Below, one piece after another: positions 45,265 to 54,738 of a stretch of DNA of 64,000 nt. Made by a program: the position numbers and the translations under genes. The notes under the pieces are model-generated. The model was not told the DNA's origin, searched no databases, and saw only the letters and a list, made by a program, of their open reading frames with translations. The stretch comes from Hydrogenophaga sp. Lineage in GTDB: Bacteria; Pseudomonadota; Gammaproteobacteria; Burkholderiales; Burkholderiaceae_C. The stretch lies in assembly GCF_030651625.1 (NCBI RefSeq), contig NZ_JAUSCF010000038.1:31339-95338 (forward strand). The letters run 5' to 3'. The stretch's first letter is position 1. Every line of letters starts with the position of its first letter.

Positions 45265-46413
45265 ATGTCTGACTACCCTCGTCCCACCCAGAGCCCCTTG
45301 AGCATGTTGGTGGGCGCTGCTGCCTTGGTCATCTTGATCGGTGGCCTGAAAGTGGCTGCCCCCATGGTGGTCCCGTTTCTGCTGGCTGTCACGCTGGCCA
45401 CCATCCTCATGCCCCCCCTGAACTGGCTGACACGCCGCCGTGTGCCGCTGCCAGCGGCCATGGTGTTGATGTCGCTCTTGCTGGTGTTGACCTGGCTGCC
45501 TCTGGCGGCCATCCTTGGCGCCTCCTACGACGATTTTTCTGCTGCCCTGCCCGGGTACCAGGATCGCATTCAGGCAATGGTGTCATCTGTTGCCGACTGG
45601 CTGCAAGGCAAGGGGTTCAATGCCGGACGGTCTGCGGTACAGGAGTTGCTGGACCCGGCAGCCGCACTGGGTTTCGTGCGACAGATCGGGGGTGGCATCG
45701 GTACCGCGCTTGCCAATTTTTTCCTCATCCTGCTGACCGTGGTCTTCATCCTGCTGGAGGCCTCGGGTTTCCCCAACAAGGTGCGCATGGCCCTTGGCGA
45801 CCGGAGTGATGTCCAGAGTTCGTTTCGCGAGTTTTCAGAACGGCTGCAAGAGTACCTGCGCATCAAGACCATGGTGAGCCTTCTCACAGGCAGCACCATC
45901 GCCATCTGGCTGTGGCTGGTGGGTCTCGACTTTCCGCTGCTCTGGGGTGTACTGGCTTTTCTGCTGAATTACGTGCCCAACATTGGCAGCATCATTGCGG
46001 CCGTTCCGGCCGTTCTGCTGGCCATGGTGGCACTGGACCCGACCGGCGTGGCGCTGGTGCTGGCCGGCTTCGTGGCAGCCAACATGGTGTTTGGCAATGT
46101 GGTCGAGCCGCGGATGATGGGCAAGGGCCTGGGTTTGTCCACACTGGTGGTCTTTCTCTCACTGGTGTTCTGGGGCTGGGTGTTGGGACCGGTGGGCATG
46201 TTGCTTTCCGGCCCGCTGACCATGGCGGTCAAGATTGCGCTGGAAAGTGACGCACGCACCCGCTGGTTCGCCGTGCTGCTTGGGCCAGGACACAGGCCTG
46301 CCGAAGATCCTTCTTTGGCCCGCAAGAAGGCAATCCTGGAAAAAGCACAGTCACGCGACAAGCCCGCAGAGCCAGATCGTGCTGCGCCCACAGCCGGCAA
46401 AGACAGCGCTTGA
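45265..46413 (+). CDS. AI-2E family transporter
   Basis: A 382-residue membrane protein of the AI-2E (PerM/YdiK/TqsA) family. Hydrophobic helices lie near residues 15-60 and 150-175, and the signature LLNYVPNIGSIIAAVPAVLLAMV with NMVFGNVVEPRMMGKGLGLSTLVVFLSLVFWGWVLGPVGMLL is fully present. The C-terminal tail is polar with KKAILEKAQSRDKPAEPD. Members are thought to export small molecules; the name does not prove AI-2 transport. ATG 45265 chosen. Confidence 0.92.
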   Translation: MSDYPRPTQSPLSMLVGAAALVILIGGLKVAAPMVVPFLLAVTLATILMPPLNWLTRRRVPLPAAMVLMSLLLVLTWLPLAAILGASYDDFSAALPGYQDRIQAMVSSVADWLQGKGFNAGRSAVQELLDPAAALGFVRQIGGGIGTALANFFLILLTVVFILLEASGFPNKVRMALGDRSDVQSSFREFSERLQEYLRIKTMVSLLTGSTIAIWLWLVGLDFPLLWGVLAFLLNYVPNIGSIIAAVPAVLLAMVALDPTGVALVLAGFVAANMVFGNVVEPRMMGKGLGLSTLVVFLSLVFWGWVLGPVGMLLSGPLTMAVKIALESDARTRWFAVLLGPGHRPAEDPSLARKKAILEKAQSRDKPAEPDRAAPTAGKDSA

Positions 46414-46475
46414 CGTCTGCCTTGCCGCTTGAGACGATGCCGTCCGCCATGCACCCACCCGCTATCCTGAACGGG

Positions 46476-47678
46476 ATGTTGCCAAGCTGGCGAACAGCTG
46501 AGGTACCCCGTCGCACAATACTGTGGTGGGTGATGGGCGTCGCGCTGCTCGGCGGCTGCCAGACCACCCCCACGCCTCGCGCGTCCGAGCCCGCAGCGGT
46601 ACCCACCCCTGCGGCGGTGGAGACGCAAGCACCTTCAGCGTCCGTGCTGGCCATCGCGGGAGAACTCACCCCTGAGGGCAAGGCGCAGCGGGACCGGGGC
46701 GTTGCGCTGTTCGAGGCCCGGGAAGATGCCCTGGCCCTGCAGGTCTGGTTGCCGCTCGCTGAAGCGGGACATCCGGAAACCCAGTACAACCTTGGCGTGC
46801 TCATGACCCGGGGCGGCACCGTTCGGCGCGACCTCGCCGCCGCCAGGCGTTGGCAGGAACAGGCTTCCGCGGGGGGCTATGCCGCTGCCAACTGCGCTTT
46901 GGGTGACCTGCTCTGGGCAGACCGCAGCGACCCTGTTCACCGTCAGCGCGCCCTCGCTGCCTACCTGCGGGGTGCGGCGCTGGGCCAGGTGCCCTGCATG
47001 CACAACACGGCCGCCTTCCTGCTCAACGGCTACGCGGGATCGCCTGACGTGATTGCCGGCCTGCACTGGCTTGAACGAGCAGCCGAGGCGGGCAGCGCCA
47101 CATCGCAGGCCCAGCTGGGTTCAGCCCACCTTCACGGCACCTACATCCCGCCCGAGTACGAACGCGCACTGCGCTGGCTGACCCTCGCCGCCGAACAGGG
47201 CCATGTCGATGCCACACACGACCTGGCCTACATGTGGGAGCATGGCCTTGGCACTGCGCCCGACCTGACCAGGGCGGCTGCGCTCTACCAGCAGGCTGCG
47301 GCTGCCGGACAGTCACTCAGCGCCAACAACCTGGGGCTCATGTACCGCAATGCCCAGGGCGTACCGCAAGACCACACCAGGGCAGTGACTTTTTTTGAAC
47401 AGGCCGTGGGTCTGCGCAACACCGACGCGATGGTGAATCTGGGCGACATGCACTACCTGGGCTTGGGCGTGCCGGCAGACCCGGCCCGCGCGGCCGCTTT
47501 GTATCAGCAGGCCGCCAGCGCTGGCCAGCTGTGGGGGGACTGCCGCATGGCCGCCCTGCTGCGCCATGGCGAGGGCGTACCTGCAGACGCGCAGCGCGCC
47601 AATGCGCTTCAGCGGCGCGTGCTGTCCCGCATGCCCAGCGCCGACTGTGTCACGCCGCTGTCCCGCCTGCTGCGTTGA
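46476..47678 (+). CDS. Sel1-like repeat lipoprotein
   Basis: A 400-residue protein with about seven Sel1/TPR-like repeats, for example AAEQGHVDATHDLAYMWEHGLG, AAAAGQSLSANNLGLMYRNAQG and AASAGQLWGDCRMAALLRHGEG. The N-terminus has a hydrophobic signal ending in LLGGC, a lipobox with Cys at 28 of the ATG at 46476; earlier in-frame ATGs at 46437 and 46449 exist but give longer leaders. Such proteins are periplasmic scaffolds, sometimes in envelope stress or cell-wall regulation. The partner is unknown. Confidence 0.85.
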   Translation: MLPSWRTAEVPRRTILWWVMGVALLGGCQTTPTPRASEPAAVPTPAAVETQAPSASVLAIAGELTPEGKAQRDRGVALFEAREDALALQVWLPLAEAGHPETQYNLGVLMTRGGTVRRDLAAARRWQEQASAGGYAAANCALGDLLWADRSDPVHRQRALAAYLRGAALGQVPCMHNTAAFLLNGYAGSPDVIAGLHWLERAAEAGSATSQAQLGSAHLHGTYIPPEYERALRWLTLAAEQGHVDATHDLAYMWEHGLGTAPDLTRAAALYQQAAAAGQSLSANNLGLMYRNAQGVPQDHTRAVTFFEQAVGLRNTDAMVNLGDMHYLGLGVPADPARAAALYQQAASAGQLWGDCRMAALLRHGEGVPADAQRANALQRRVLSRMPSADCVTPLSRLLR

Positions 47679-47722
47679 CAACGCAAGACACCAAAACACC
47701 GAGGCGGGTCCGCGGCTGGCCT

Positions 47723-49897
47723 TCAGGGAATGAAGTTCAAGCCCTCAGGCAGGGGCGGAGCGATCGGCACTTCAAAGAACGGCCCTGGTCCATCCGGGTC
47801 GATCACCACTGCACCGTTGCTGGCGAAAAATTCGGCGATCTGGATCTGTGCGCCAATGGCGTATGCCTGCGCCGCAGGCGCACCGATATTGGTCAGGAAG
47901 GTGTGCGGATTCTTGCTCACGGCATTGTTGGCCGCATACGCCAGATCGTTGCGAAAGTAGGTGGTGCGGTCCTGCAGTCCGCCTGCGCGCACGATGGCGG
48001 TGCTGGTGGGGTTCGGTACCGTCGAGTCTCCTTTCGCAAACTGCACAATGACCGGCTTGGCGCGCTGGCCAAAAACAGGTTGCTTGCGAATCAGTGGTGC
48101 GTATGACACCGGGTTGCCTGACTGCTGGACCCACTCGGTGCGATCCAGCACTTCGGCGATTGCCAGAGCGCCTGGCACGTCGTTGATCACGGGCGGCAGG
48201 TCACGCAGCGGCATGTTTTCGTTGAACACCAGGTTCTGCGGGAACGGCACACCGGGCGGCGGCGGCAGGTTGAGCAGCTGGGGCTGGCGAGAAGCCAGGG
48301 CACCAGCGGTCAGCAGCCGGAAGCCGCCCAGGCGCGCCACCTCGGTGATCGAACCGCCAGGCACATTGGGCACACCGGCCTGGATGTTGGGCTCCACCCC
48401 CAGCAACATGGTGCCGTAAATGCCGCCGAACGACTGGCCTGTGTAGTAGATGCGCCTGGGATCCAGATCGGCCATGCCGTCACCATTCACGTCCATGCCC
48501 ACTTCGATCTGTCGCACCAGTTGCATGAGGTCGATCACGGTCTGGCGCAGGCCGTCACGGCTGCCGATGATGTCGAACGGTGCCGCGGCGTTCACGCCCT
48601 CGGTTGCCTCGATGCTGCCATCGCCGTTCTGGTCGAAACCACGGCCACCCGCAGGCAGTGTCACCGGCGGTGCTGTGTTTCGAATCACGTTGAGCGTGCC
48701 CTGCGAACCCCCTGCATGCCCCACCACATTGATCGCCAACGTGGCCAGACCACGGGATGCAAACACAGACGCCACTGTCCACGGTGCGCCGTACATGCTG
48801 TCGGTGAAGCCATGCCCGAAGATCGCCACCGGCCAGCCGCCCTTGGGGGCCGTGCCGTTGGGAAGGAACAACTGGAACACCAACTCGTTGCTGCCCTGCG
48901 GTATGGGTTTGCCCGTGAGCGATGAAGTGGGTGGAATGAAGCGTGCCGCTGTCTGGTAGTTGGGTGAACTGAACTTGCCATAGGCCACGCTTCCCACCGC
49001 GCCCTTCACCACATCCAGCGCAGGCGTGGGAAGGAACGAAGGGGTGAAGGCCTGCGCACCGGTCTGGCGGTTGAACTGGATCGCCTGGATGTCTGCAAGC
49101 GGGAACACGCTGCGCACCTTGCCAGCGGCCGAAGTACCGAGATCGAAGCTGGCCGGCGCGGGTTTCTTCGACTTGATCTGGCGCATGACGTTGATCAGTT
49201 CACCCGTGCTGGTCTGTGTGGTGAACAGCGAGGCAGCGACGACGTTGAGCCCCTTGCTGCGGCTGCGCACGGCGTTGGTGGCATCCCGCAGTTCGCGCTG
49301 GTATTCCAGGTCGCCCTGCTGAATCGGGGCACCCATCTTTCCCTTGTCTTTGTCGTTGCCCTGGCCCGGTCCGCCTTGCGGGGCGTCGTTTATCTTGAGC
49401 TTTTTCCCGTTCGCATCGCGCACCCCGTTGGTCACGACCAGCACATAGCGTGAACGCTCGGCCAGCAACTCATCGGGTTCGAACACCAGTGTCTGGCTCG
49501 CGGGGTCCCACAGCACCTGGTTGATGCCGACCTTCTGCCCGAACCCGCGCAGCGTCAGTGTGTCGCCCAGGTTGTACAGATACACGGTGTCGCTGCTCAC
49601 TGAATTCACGTCGATATCGCCCGTGAAGGGGATGGTGATGCGAGGCTGCGTGGAGAAGCCATCAAGCGTATTGATCACGTCAATGTCGGCACAGTCACTC
49701 ACCTTGATCGCACAATCGGGCCTGGGCAGATTGACCCGACGGAAAGTGGCGTTCGAATGGTCCAACACCGTGAGGCGGTTGGTCGGGAAGGGGCTGTGGG
49801 CGCTGTCGTAACGCACCGACACGCCATCGGCCAAGGCCACTGGCATCCACAAAATTGCCACCATGGCCGCGACCGGGCGGGCACGCAAAAAGTACAT
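47723..49897 (-). CDS. VolA-like secreted lipase/esterase with Ig-like domain
   Basis: A 724-residue exported protein. The signal is MYFLRARPVAAMVAILWMPVALA (cleavage near ALA); residues 25-200 resemble an N-terminal virulence-factor-lipase/Ig-like region (FTGDIDVNSVSSDTVYLYNLG; DELLAERSRYVLVVTNGVRD) and the C-terminal half is an alpha/beta hydrolase with FGHGFTDSMYG and the nucleophile elbow GQSFGG in YYTGQSFGGIYG. Two EF-hand-like calcium loops are seen (DQNGDGSIEATEG; DVNGDGMADLDP). The family is outer-membrane or secreted lipases; substrate unknown. Confidence 0.85.
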   Translation of the reverse strand: MYFLRARPVAAMVAILWMPVALADGVSVRYDSAHSPFPTNRLTVLDHSNATFRRVNLPRPDCAIKVSDCADIDVINTLDGFSTQPRITIPFTGDIDVNSVSSDTVYLYNLGDTLTLRGFGQKVGINQVLWDPASQTLVFEPDELLAERSRYVLVVTNGVRDANGKKLKINDAPQGGPGQGNDKDKGKMGAPIQQGDLEYQRELRDATNAVRSRSKGLNVVAASLFTTQTSTGELINVMRQIKSKKPAPASFDLGTSAAGKVRSVFPLADIQAIQFNRQTGAQAFTPSFLPTPALDVVKGAVGSVAYGKFSSPNYQTAARFIPPTSSLTGKPIPQGSNELVFQLFLPNGTAPKGGWPVAIFGHGFTDSMYGAPWTVASVFASRGLATLAINVVGHAGGSQGTLNVIRNTAPPVTLPAGGRGFDQNGDGSIEATEGVNAAAPFDIIGSRDGLRQTVIDLMQLVRQIEVGMDVNGDGMADLDPRRIYYTGQSFGGIYGTMLLGVEPNIQAGVPNVPGGSITEVARLGGFRLLTAGALASRQPQLLNLPPPPGVPFPQNLVFNENMPLRDLPPVINDVPGALAIAEVLDRTEWVQQSGNPVSYAPLIRKQPVFGQRAKPVIVQFAKGDSTVPNPTSTAIVRAGGLQDRTTYFRNDLAYAANNAVSKNPHTFLTNIGAPAAQAYAIGAQIQIAEFFASNGAVVIDPDGPGPFFEVPIAPPLPEGLNFIP

Positions 49898-50151
49898 GGA
49901 AAGTCTCCTGGGTTGTGACCGCCTTGGCAGCGGTGCATTTTTTTGGGCGGGGTGCCGCTGCAACTTATAGAACTTTGTGCTCCATGGCGCCATGGCTTCC
50001 TCACGTTAACCCTGAGCCAAACCCCCACCTGCCGGTCACCTCGGGGACAAGCCCCGATCACCTTTGAAGTGCGATTCAGGTACCTGCCAAGAGCGGGCAA
50101 GACGTGACATATGTCTCACGGGTGTGACATTTGACGTCCCATAATTGGTCG

Positions 50152-51372
50152 ATGCCCGCTTCCGAAATTGCCATCTGGTCGGCCATGCTGGGAGGATTGC
50201 TGACCCTCGCAGGGCTGGCGCTGGGCGACGCAATCGGCCACCGCACGACCGCCGCTGTTCGCAATCTGATGTTCGTGCTCGTTACCGGCACCAGTTGTGT
50301 GGTGATGACGGGCCTGCCGGAAGCCTTCTTCCCGTTCCTGCCTGGTCGACTGATGCTCATGCTCAAAGCCAGTCTGGGACCGATGGCCGGCGCCATGGGC
50401 CTGTACTTCATCGGCACCTGGTTGGGGGGTGTGCGCGAAGATGCGAAGGTACACAAGATCACGACCTGGGGCGCCACCTTGTTGCTGTTTGCAAGTCTGG
50501 CACTGGTGCTTGTTGCCAGTCAGATCGACCTCGAAAACATCCGTCCATTGCTCATCGGGGCAGCGGTCGTGAACATGGTGCCGGTGTTGCTGGCACTGGG
50601 TGCCGTCACCCGCGCCACTCAGCTGGGTGACCCGCTGGCGCCCTGGATGCTGCTGGCGATTGCTTGCCTGACCACCTTGACGCTGGGTCACTACCTGCAT
50701 GCGCTGAACGTGCCCGGACTGGGCATGGCTACCAAGTTGTTCACTGCGGTCGTCACAGTCACGTTCTTCCTGATCGCGTCGGTGCTGGGCGTGATCCGGA
50801 ACCGGCAGGCACGCTTGCTGGCCAGGTTGTCGCGCCTGGAACCCGGATCGGACCCAGCAACCGGCCTGCACACCGGCGCAGCCCTGATCGCCGACATGGA
50901 GCATGCCTTCTGGCGCACCGCCCGATTGCAAGGTGAGTGCACCGTGGTCTGCCTGCACCTGAGCAACCTCTACGAATTCGCAGAGGCGAGTGGCTCCACC
51001 ATCGAGCAGCAGATACAGGTCACTGTCGCAGCCCGGATTCGCAGGGCGGCGGGATTCCGGTGCGTGATGGGGCTCTACCACCCGCGCTGCTTTGTGGTGG
51101 TGATCTACACCGACCGCCACCAGCCTCCCGTGAACGAAACCGTGGGACGCCTGCGCAACATGGTGGGGCAGCCCATGATCGTCACGGACAGCCAGCACGC
51201 GCGCCAGGTGTTCAGGCCCAGCCTGGGCATGGGCGTGGTCACGGTAGACCCCTCACATGTGACACCGCTGGAAGTGCTCAACGATGCTGAGCGCAAGGCC
51301 TTGGCCGACGCTTCCTCCTGTCGCGAGCTCAACGAAAGCGACGTTTTGACCGCGCCCTCTCCGCTGTCCTGA
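50152..51372 (+). CDS. Membrane sensor with degenerate GGDEF-like domain
   Basis: A 406-residue protein with six or seven hydrophobic helices in the first 220 residues (MLGGLLTLAGLALGDA, FVLVTGTSCVVMTGL, ATLLLFASLALVLVASQ, TKLFTAVVTVTFFLIASVLGV), then a soluble region starting LEPGSDPATGLHTGAALIAD as in GGDEF proteins. Where G-G-D/E-E-F is expected the text reads GLYHPRCFVVVIY, so the active-site signature is lost. It is probably an inactive diguanylate-cyclase-like sensor or scaffold. The ATG at 50152 begins just before the first helix. Confidence 0.75.
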   Translation: MPASEIAIWSAMLGGLLTLAGLALGDAIGHRTTAAVRNLMFVLVTGTSCVVMTGLPEAFFPFLPGRLMLMLKASLGPMAGAMGLYFIGTWLGGVREDAKVHKITTWGATLLLFASLALVLVASQIDLENIRPLLIGAAVVNMVPVLLALGAVTRATQLGDPLAPWMLLAIACLTTLTLGHYLHALNVPGLGMATKLFTAVVTVTFFLIASVLGVIRNRQARLLARLSRLEPGSDPATGLHTGAALIADMEHAFWRTARLQGECTVVCLHLSNLYEFAEASGSTIEQQIQVTVAARIRRAAGFRCVMGLYHPRCFVVVIYTDRHQPPVNETVGRLRNMVGQPMIVTDSQHARQVFRPSLGMGVVTVDPSHVTPLEVLNDAERKALADASSCRELNESDVLTAPSPLS

Positions 51373-51500
51373 CGCCTTGTCTTCAACGGTTCTCTGGAAC
51401 GGCTCATCAGGGATTTCAGTTCCTGTGCTCCCTCATCGCATGTCTCATCTCGTTCATCGCGTCGTCCTGCCAGTGCGAACGAACTCAGGTGAGGGGCAAT

Positions 51501-52190
51501 CTACTTTTGCACCGGGTTGGCCGTGAGCCAGTTGGCTGGGTACGCACGCAGAAATTCACGCGCCTTCTCGGGTCGGGCGGTCAGCCACGCATCGTAGCCA
51601 CCTTCGTTGAGAACGGCAGGCATGCGTTTTTCGGCACCGGGTTGCTGGTAGCGGTGCATCAGCGCATGGCTGTTGGCGTTCACGGTGAGCAGACAGAAGC
51701 TGACGATGGTCGTGCCATCGGCACCCATCCAGCTCTCCCACAACCCGGCCACACCCATGGGTCTTCCGTCCACCCTGGCAATGCGCGTCGGCACCGTCTT
51801 GCCACTGCGAAGGTCGTCTTCCTGAAACGCCATCATGGGCACAATGCAGCGCCTGGCGGCCAACCAGGCGCTGCGGAAGTTGTTGGACGTGGTCACAGTC
51901 TCGGCTCTGGCATTGACCAGCTTGGTCGAACGCAGTTTGGCGTCGGACGCCGACTTGACCCAGGTTGGGACCAGTCCGAACTGGCCCAGCACGGCTTCCC
52001 GCTCGGGCTTTTCAGGGGGGTGTTCTTCCGCGTCTGATGGCGGAGCAGCTTCTCCTGCCTGTTTCAGCCGGATGAACACACCCGTCTGGCGCGGCCACAC
52101 GTCCCGACGCTCTGGCGTGGGAGGTGCGGTGACGCTGAAAGCCTCGGCGTAGAGATCGGGGGACTTCAGACACTCATATTGGGTACTCAT
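51501..52190 (-). CDS. Divergent SRAP (HMCES/YedK-like) protein
   Basis: A 229-residue member of the SOS-response-associated peptidase family. Family signals kept: GQFGLVPTW, NARAET (Asn93), RSGKTVPTRI, MGVAGLWESW and the EKRMP segment. Active-site positions are altered: residue 2 is serine (MSTQYEC) instead of the catalytic cysteine that bonds to abasic sites, and the histidine before the K-P-G-D-E-K-R-M-type segment is glutamine (YQQPGAEKRM). Glu124 aligns with the conserved glutamate. Either a sequencing or start problem or a catalytically altered paralogue; no in-frame upstream start exists. Usual partner ImuA/B genes are absent. Confidence 0.8.
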   Translation of the reverse strand: MSTQYECLKSPDLYAEAFSVTAPPTPERRDVWPRQTGVFIRLKQAGEAAPPSDAEEHPPEKPEREAVLGQFGLVPTWVKSASDAKLRSTKLVNARAETVTTSNNFRSAWLAARRCIVPMMAFQEDDLRSGKTVPTRIARVDGRPMGVAGLWESWMGADGTTIVSFCLLTVNANSHALMHRYQQPGAEKRMPAVLNEGGYDAWLTARPEKAREFLRAYPANWLTANPVQK

Positions 52191-52307
52191 GCAGACGATG
52201 CTAGCTGATGAGCAATCACAACGTACCCCTTGACAGTCCGCTCGGGTGGGGCGTGCACTTCGAGTCGGTCTCGAAGGACGAAGGGCGCCGGGGCGCGCCC
52301 TCAGGCG

Positions 52308-52796
52308 TCAGCGGGCGGGCAGAGGCGCCAAGGGGGTCGCGCCTGAAGCCGGCGGGGGATTGACAGATCTTGCCGGTTCCATGATGGTCAGCTCGCGGAT
52401 CATGCCGCCCCCCTCCACAGAGCCTGTGGTGCTGCCTTCGCCACGCACCATGCGCTCGCATATCGCCTGTTGTTCGCCAGACTGGCGCTTGCAGCGTTCC
52501 AGCGCATTGCGTGTGAGCATCTCCTCAGACTCGCCGCCCCGGCGGGCACCGCGCATGGCTTCGGCGCGCACGGCGCCTGCTTCGCGCAGGCAACTGGTGC
52601 GTTCGTGTTGAGCGTCGCTGGCCATACAGGCTGCCCGGTCGCGCTGGTACGTGGCTTCAATCGACGATCGGGCGCTGCCAGCGCCAGACTGCGCCGATGC
52701 GACCGAGGCCACCAGCATGGCAGCGCCCACAGCGAGCAGGCGCAATCGCCCAGCGTGGCGAACAACAGTCAAAGAATGATGGGCGGGAAAAGACAT
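52308..52796 (-). CDS. Exported hypothetical protein
   Basis: A 162-residue protein with signal MSFPAHHSLTVVRHAGRLRLLAVGAAMLVASVASAQ (cleavage after ASA) and a mature part rich in Arg, Glu and cysteines spaced CMASDAQHERTSC, CKRQSGEQQAIC, which could form disulfides. The tail is Pro/Gly-rich (NPPPASGATPLAPLP). No family recognised. It is divergent from the aldo/keto reductase gene. Confidence 0.7.
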   Translation of the reverse strand: MSFPAHHSLTVVRHAGRLRLLAVGAAMLVASVASAQSGAGSARSSIEATYQRDRAACMASDAQHERTSCLREAGAVRAEAMRGARRGGESEEMLTRNALERCKRQSGEQQAICERMVRGEGSTTGSVEGGGMIRELTIMEPARSVNPPPASGATPLAPLPAR

Positions 52797-53007
52797 GGAA
52801 ACTCCTGTTTGTTGGATCGGACCCGCCCCAACGGCGAAACACTTGGCGCGGCGAGTCCGACAAGGCGCACAGCGCCTTGCAGACAGCCTACAGCCTGTTC
52901 GGCGGTGCGTCCGTGCGGCAGCACACCCTGGCTGGGCTCTCGCATGCTGGAACTTCATCCGACGAGCAGTTCTCAGAAAAGTTCGTCTGCGTTCCACAAC
53001 GGCACAA

Positions 53008-53976
53008 ATGAAACAACACCACACATTTCCCTCTGCCGGCAACTCGCCCAGCCGCAGAACATGGCTGGCTGGCGCGCTCGCGTTGACGGGTTTGCCCTGG
53101 CTTCCCACCGCCGCTTCTCCACAGACCAGCACCCAGACCCCGGCACCCCGGCTGATGACCCGACCGATACCTTCCTCAGGCGAGGCGCTGCCCGTCGTCG
53201 GGCTGGGCACCTGGATCACATTCAACGTCGGCAACGACCCCCAGGCCAGAGACGCCCGCGCCGAGGTGGTGAGAGCGTTCTTTGAAGCGGGCGGGGGAAT
53301 GATCGACAGCTCACCCATGTACGGATCGTCACAGCCCACCATCGGCCATGCGCTGGCCCGCCTCGGTCAGCCCACCACGCTTTTTTCTGCCGAAAAGGTC
53401 TGGGTGGGTGATGCCGATCGCGGCAGCGCACAAATGGAAGCCTCGCGCACATTCTGGGGCGTGCCACGCTTTGACCTCATGCAGGTACACAACCTGCTGA
53501 GCTGGCAGGCACACCTGCCGAGACTGCTGGACATGAAGGCTGCCGGTCAGCTGCGGTATGTGGGCATTTCAACCTCAGAGGGTCGGCGGCACCGCGAACT
53601 CGAGGACATCATGCGCACCCAGCCCATCGACTTTGTGCAGATCACCTACAACCCGCTCGACCGCGAGGTGGAACAACGACTCCTGCCGCTGGCGCAGGAG
53701 CGCGACATCGGGGTGATCGTGAACCGGCCGTTTCGCGAAGGCGCACTGCTTCGGCAACTCGCAAGGCATTCCCTGCCCGGCTGGGCCTCCGACATCGATT
53801 GTGACGGCTGGGCACAGGCGGTGCTGAAGTTCATTGTCACCCACCCGGCAGTGACCTGCGCCATACCCGCCACGCGCCAGGTGGCCCATGTGCGCCAGAA
53901 CATGGGCGCTGCCATGGGCCGCATGCCCGATGCGGCCCTGCGCGCACGCATGGCGAGAGACGTGGCCGCCCTGTGA
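53008..53976 (+). CDS. Tat-exported aldo/keto reductase
   Basis: A 322-residue aldo/keto reductase with a twin-arginine signal (SPSRRTWLAGALALTG, then PTAA). The TIM-barrel follows: VVGLGTWITF, the catalytic aspartate/tyrosine region GGGMIDSSPMYGSSQ, KVWVGD as the lysine-containing strand, VHNLL as the histidine strand and the cofactor region VNRPFREGALLRQL. Tat export suits a protein folded with NADP in the cytoplasm. Physiological substrate unknown. It precedes a membrane protein by 37 bases. Confidence 0.88.
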   Translation: MKQHHTFPSAGNSPSRRTWLAGALALTGLPWLPTAASPQTSTQTPAPRLMTRPIPSSGEALPVVGLGTWITFNVGNDPQARDARAEVVRAFFEAGGGMIDSSPMYGSSQPTIGHALARLGQPTTLFSAEKVWVGDADRGSAQMEASRTFWGVPRFDLMQVHNLLSWQAHLPRLLDMKAAGQLRYVGISTSEGRRHRELEDIMRTQPIDFVQITYNPLDREVEQRLLPLAQERDIGVIVNRPFREGALLRQLARHSLPGWASDIDCDGWAQAVLKFIVTHPAVTCAIPATRQVAHVRQNMGAAMGRMPDAALRARMARDVAAL

Positions 53977-54013
53977 AACAACCTTCGACGCACGCCACCC
54001 GTGCACAGACCTC

Positions 54014-54718
54014 ATGAGCGAATGGTGGACCTACAGGCCGTCGGATTTTCTGATGTTCGCGCCGGATACGTACTGGCGCCAGTTTGAGCTGCACAACACC
54101 GCGCTGTGGCCGTTTCAGCTGCTGCCCCCGGTTGCCTTGCTTGCCTTGGCGGCAGCCATCGTTGCGGGTCCTGGCAAGCGCAGCGAAATGGCGATGCGGT
54201 GGGGGTTGGCGGGCTTGGCCGTGTGCTGGGGTTTCGTGGCGTGGTCATTCCTCTGGCAGCGATATGCCCCCATCAACTGGGCCGCACAGGCGTTTGCCAT
54301 TGGCTTTGTGGCCCAGGCGCTGGGCCTGCTGGGTCTGACGTCGGTTCCCGGTCTTCGCACAACGCCCCAGTCTGGTCGGCGGCTGTGCGCACTGTTTTTG
54401 ATAGCATGGGCCGCCCTGCTACACCCGTTGCTGGCGCCAGCGTTCGATCGGCCGTTGGCTCAGGCGGAGCTGTTTGGCGTGGCCCCCGACCCCACCGTCG
54501 TGGCCACACTGGGCTGGCTGCTTGTGACAGATGCGCGATCCCGCGCCCGGTGCATGCTGCTGTGGGCGCTGACTGTATTGGCCTTGGCGTGGTGCGCCAT
54601 CAGCGCTGCCACGCTGTGGACCATGGGATCGGCGCAGGGGTGGGTGATGCTGGCAGCCGCCGTGGTTTCGCTGGGCGCGCTCTGGCGGTGGCCGTACGGG
54701 CAACAGAGCGGACGTTAA
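54014..54718 (+). CDS. DUF6064 family membrane protein
   Basis: A 234-residue inner-membrane protein with six or seven helices, matching the DUF6064 layout (MSEWWTYRPSDFLMFAPDTYWRQFELHN opening and FGVAPDPTVVATLGWLL near the end). The opening contains the conserved Y-R-P-S-D-F-L-M-F. It is probably co-transcribed with the aldo/keto reductase. No function is known. Confidence 0.82.
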   Translation: MSEWWTYRPSDFLMFAPDTYWRQFELHNTALWPFQLLPPVALLALAAAIVAGPGKRSEMAMRWGLAGLAVCWGFVAWSFLWQRYAPINWAAQAFAIGFVAQALGLLGLTSVPGLRTTPQSGRRLCALFLIAWAALLHPLLAPAFDRPLAQAELFGVAPDPTVVATLGWLLVTDARSRARCMLLWALTVLALAWCAISAATLWTMGSAQGWVMLAAAVVSLGALWRWPYGQQSGR

Positions 54719-54738
54719 ATCTGGATGGGGCCGATGCT

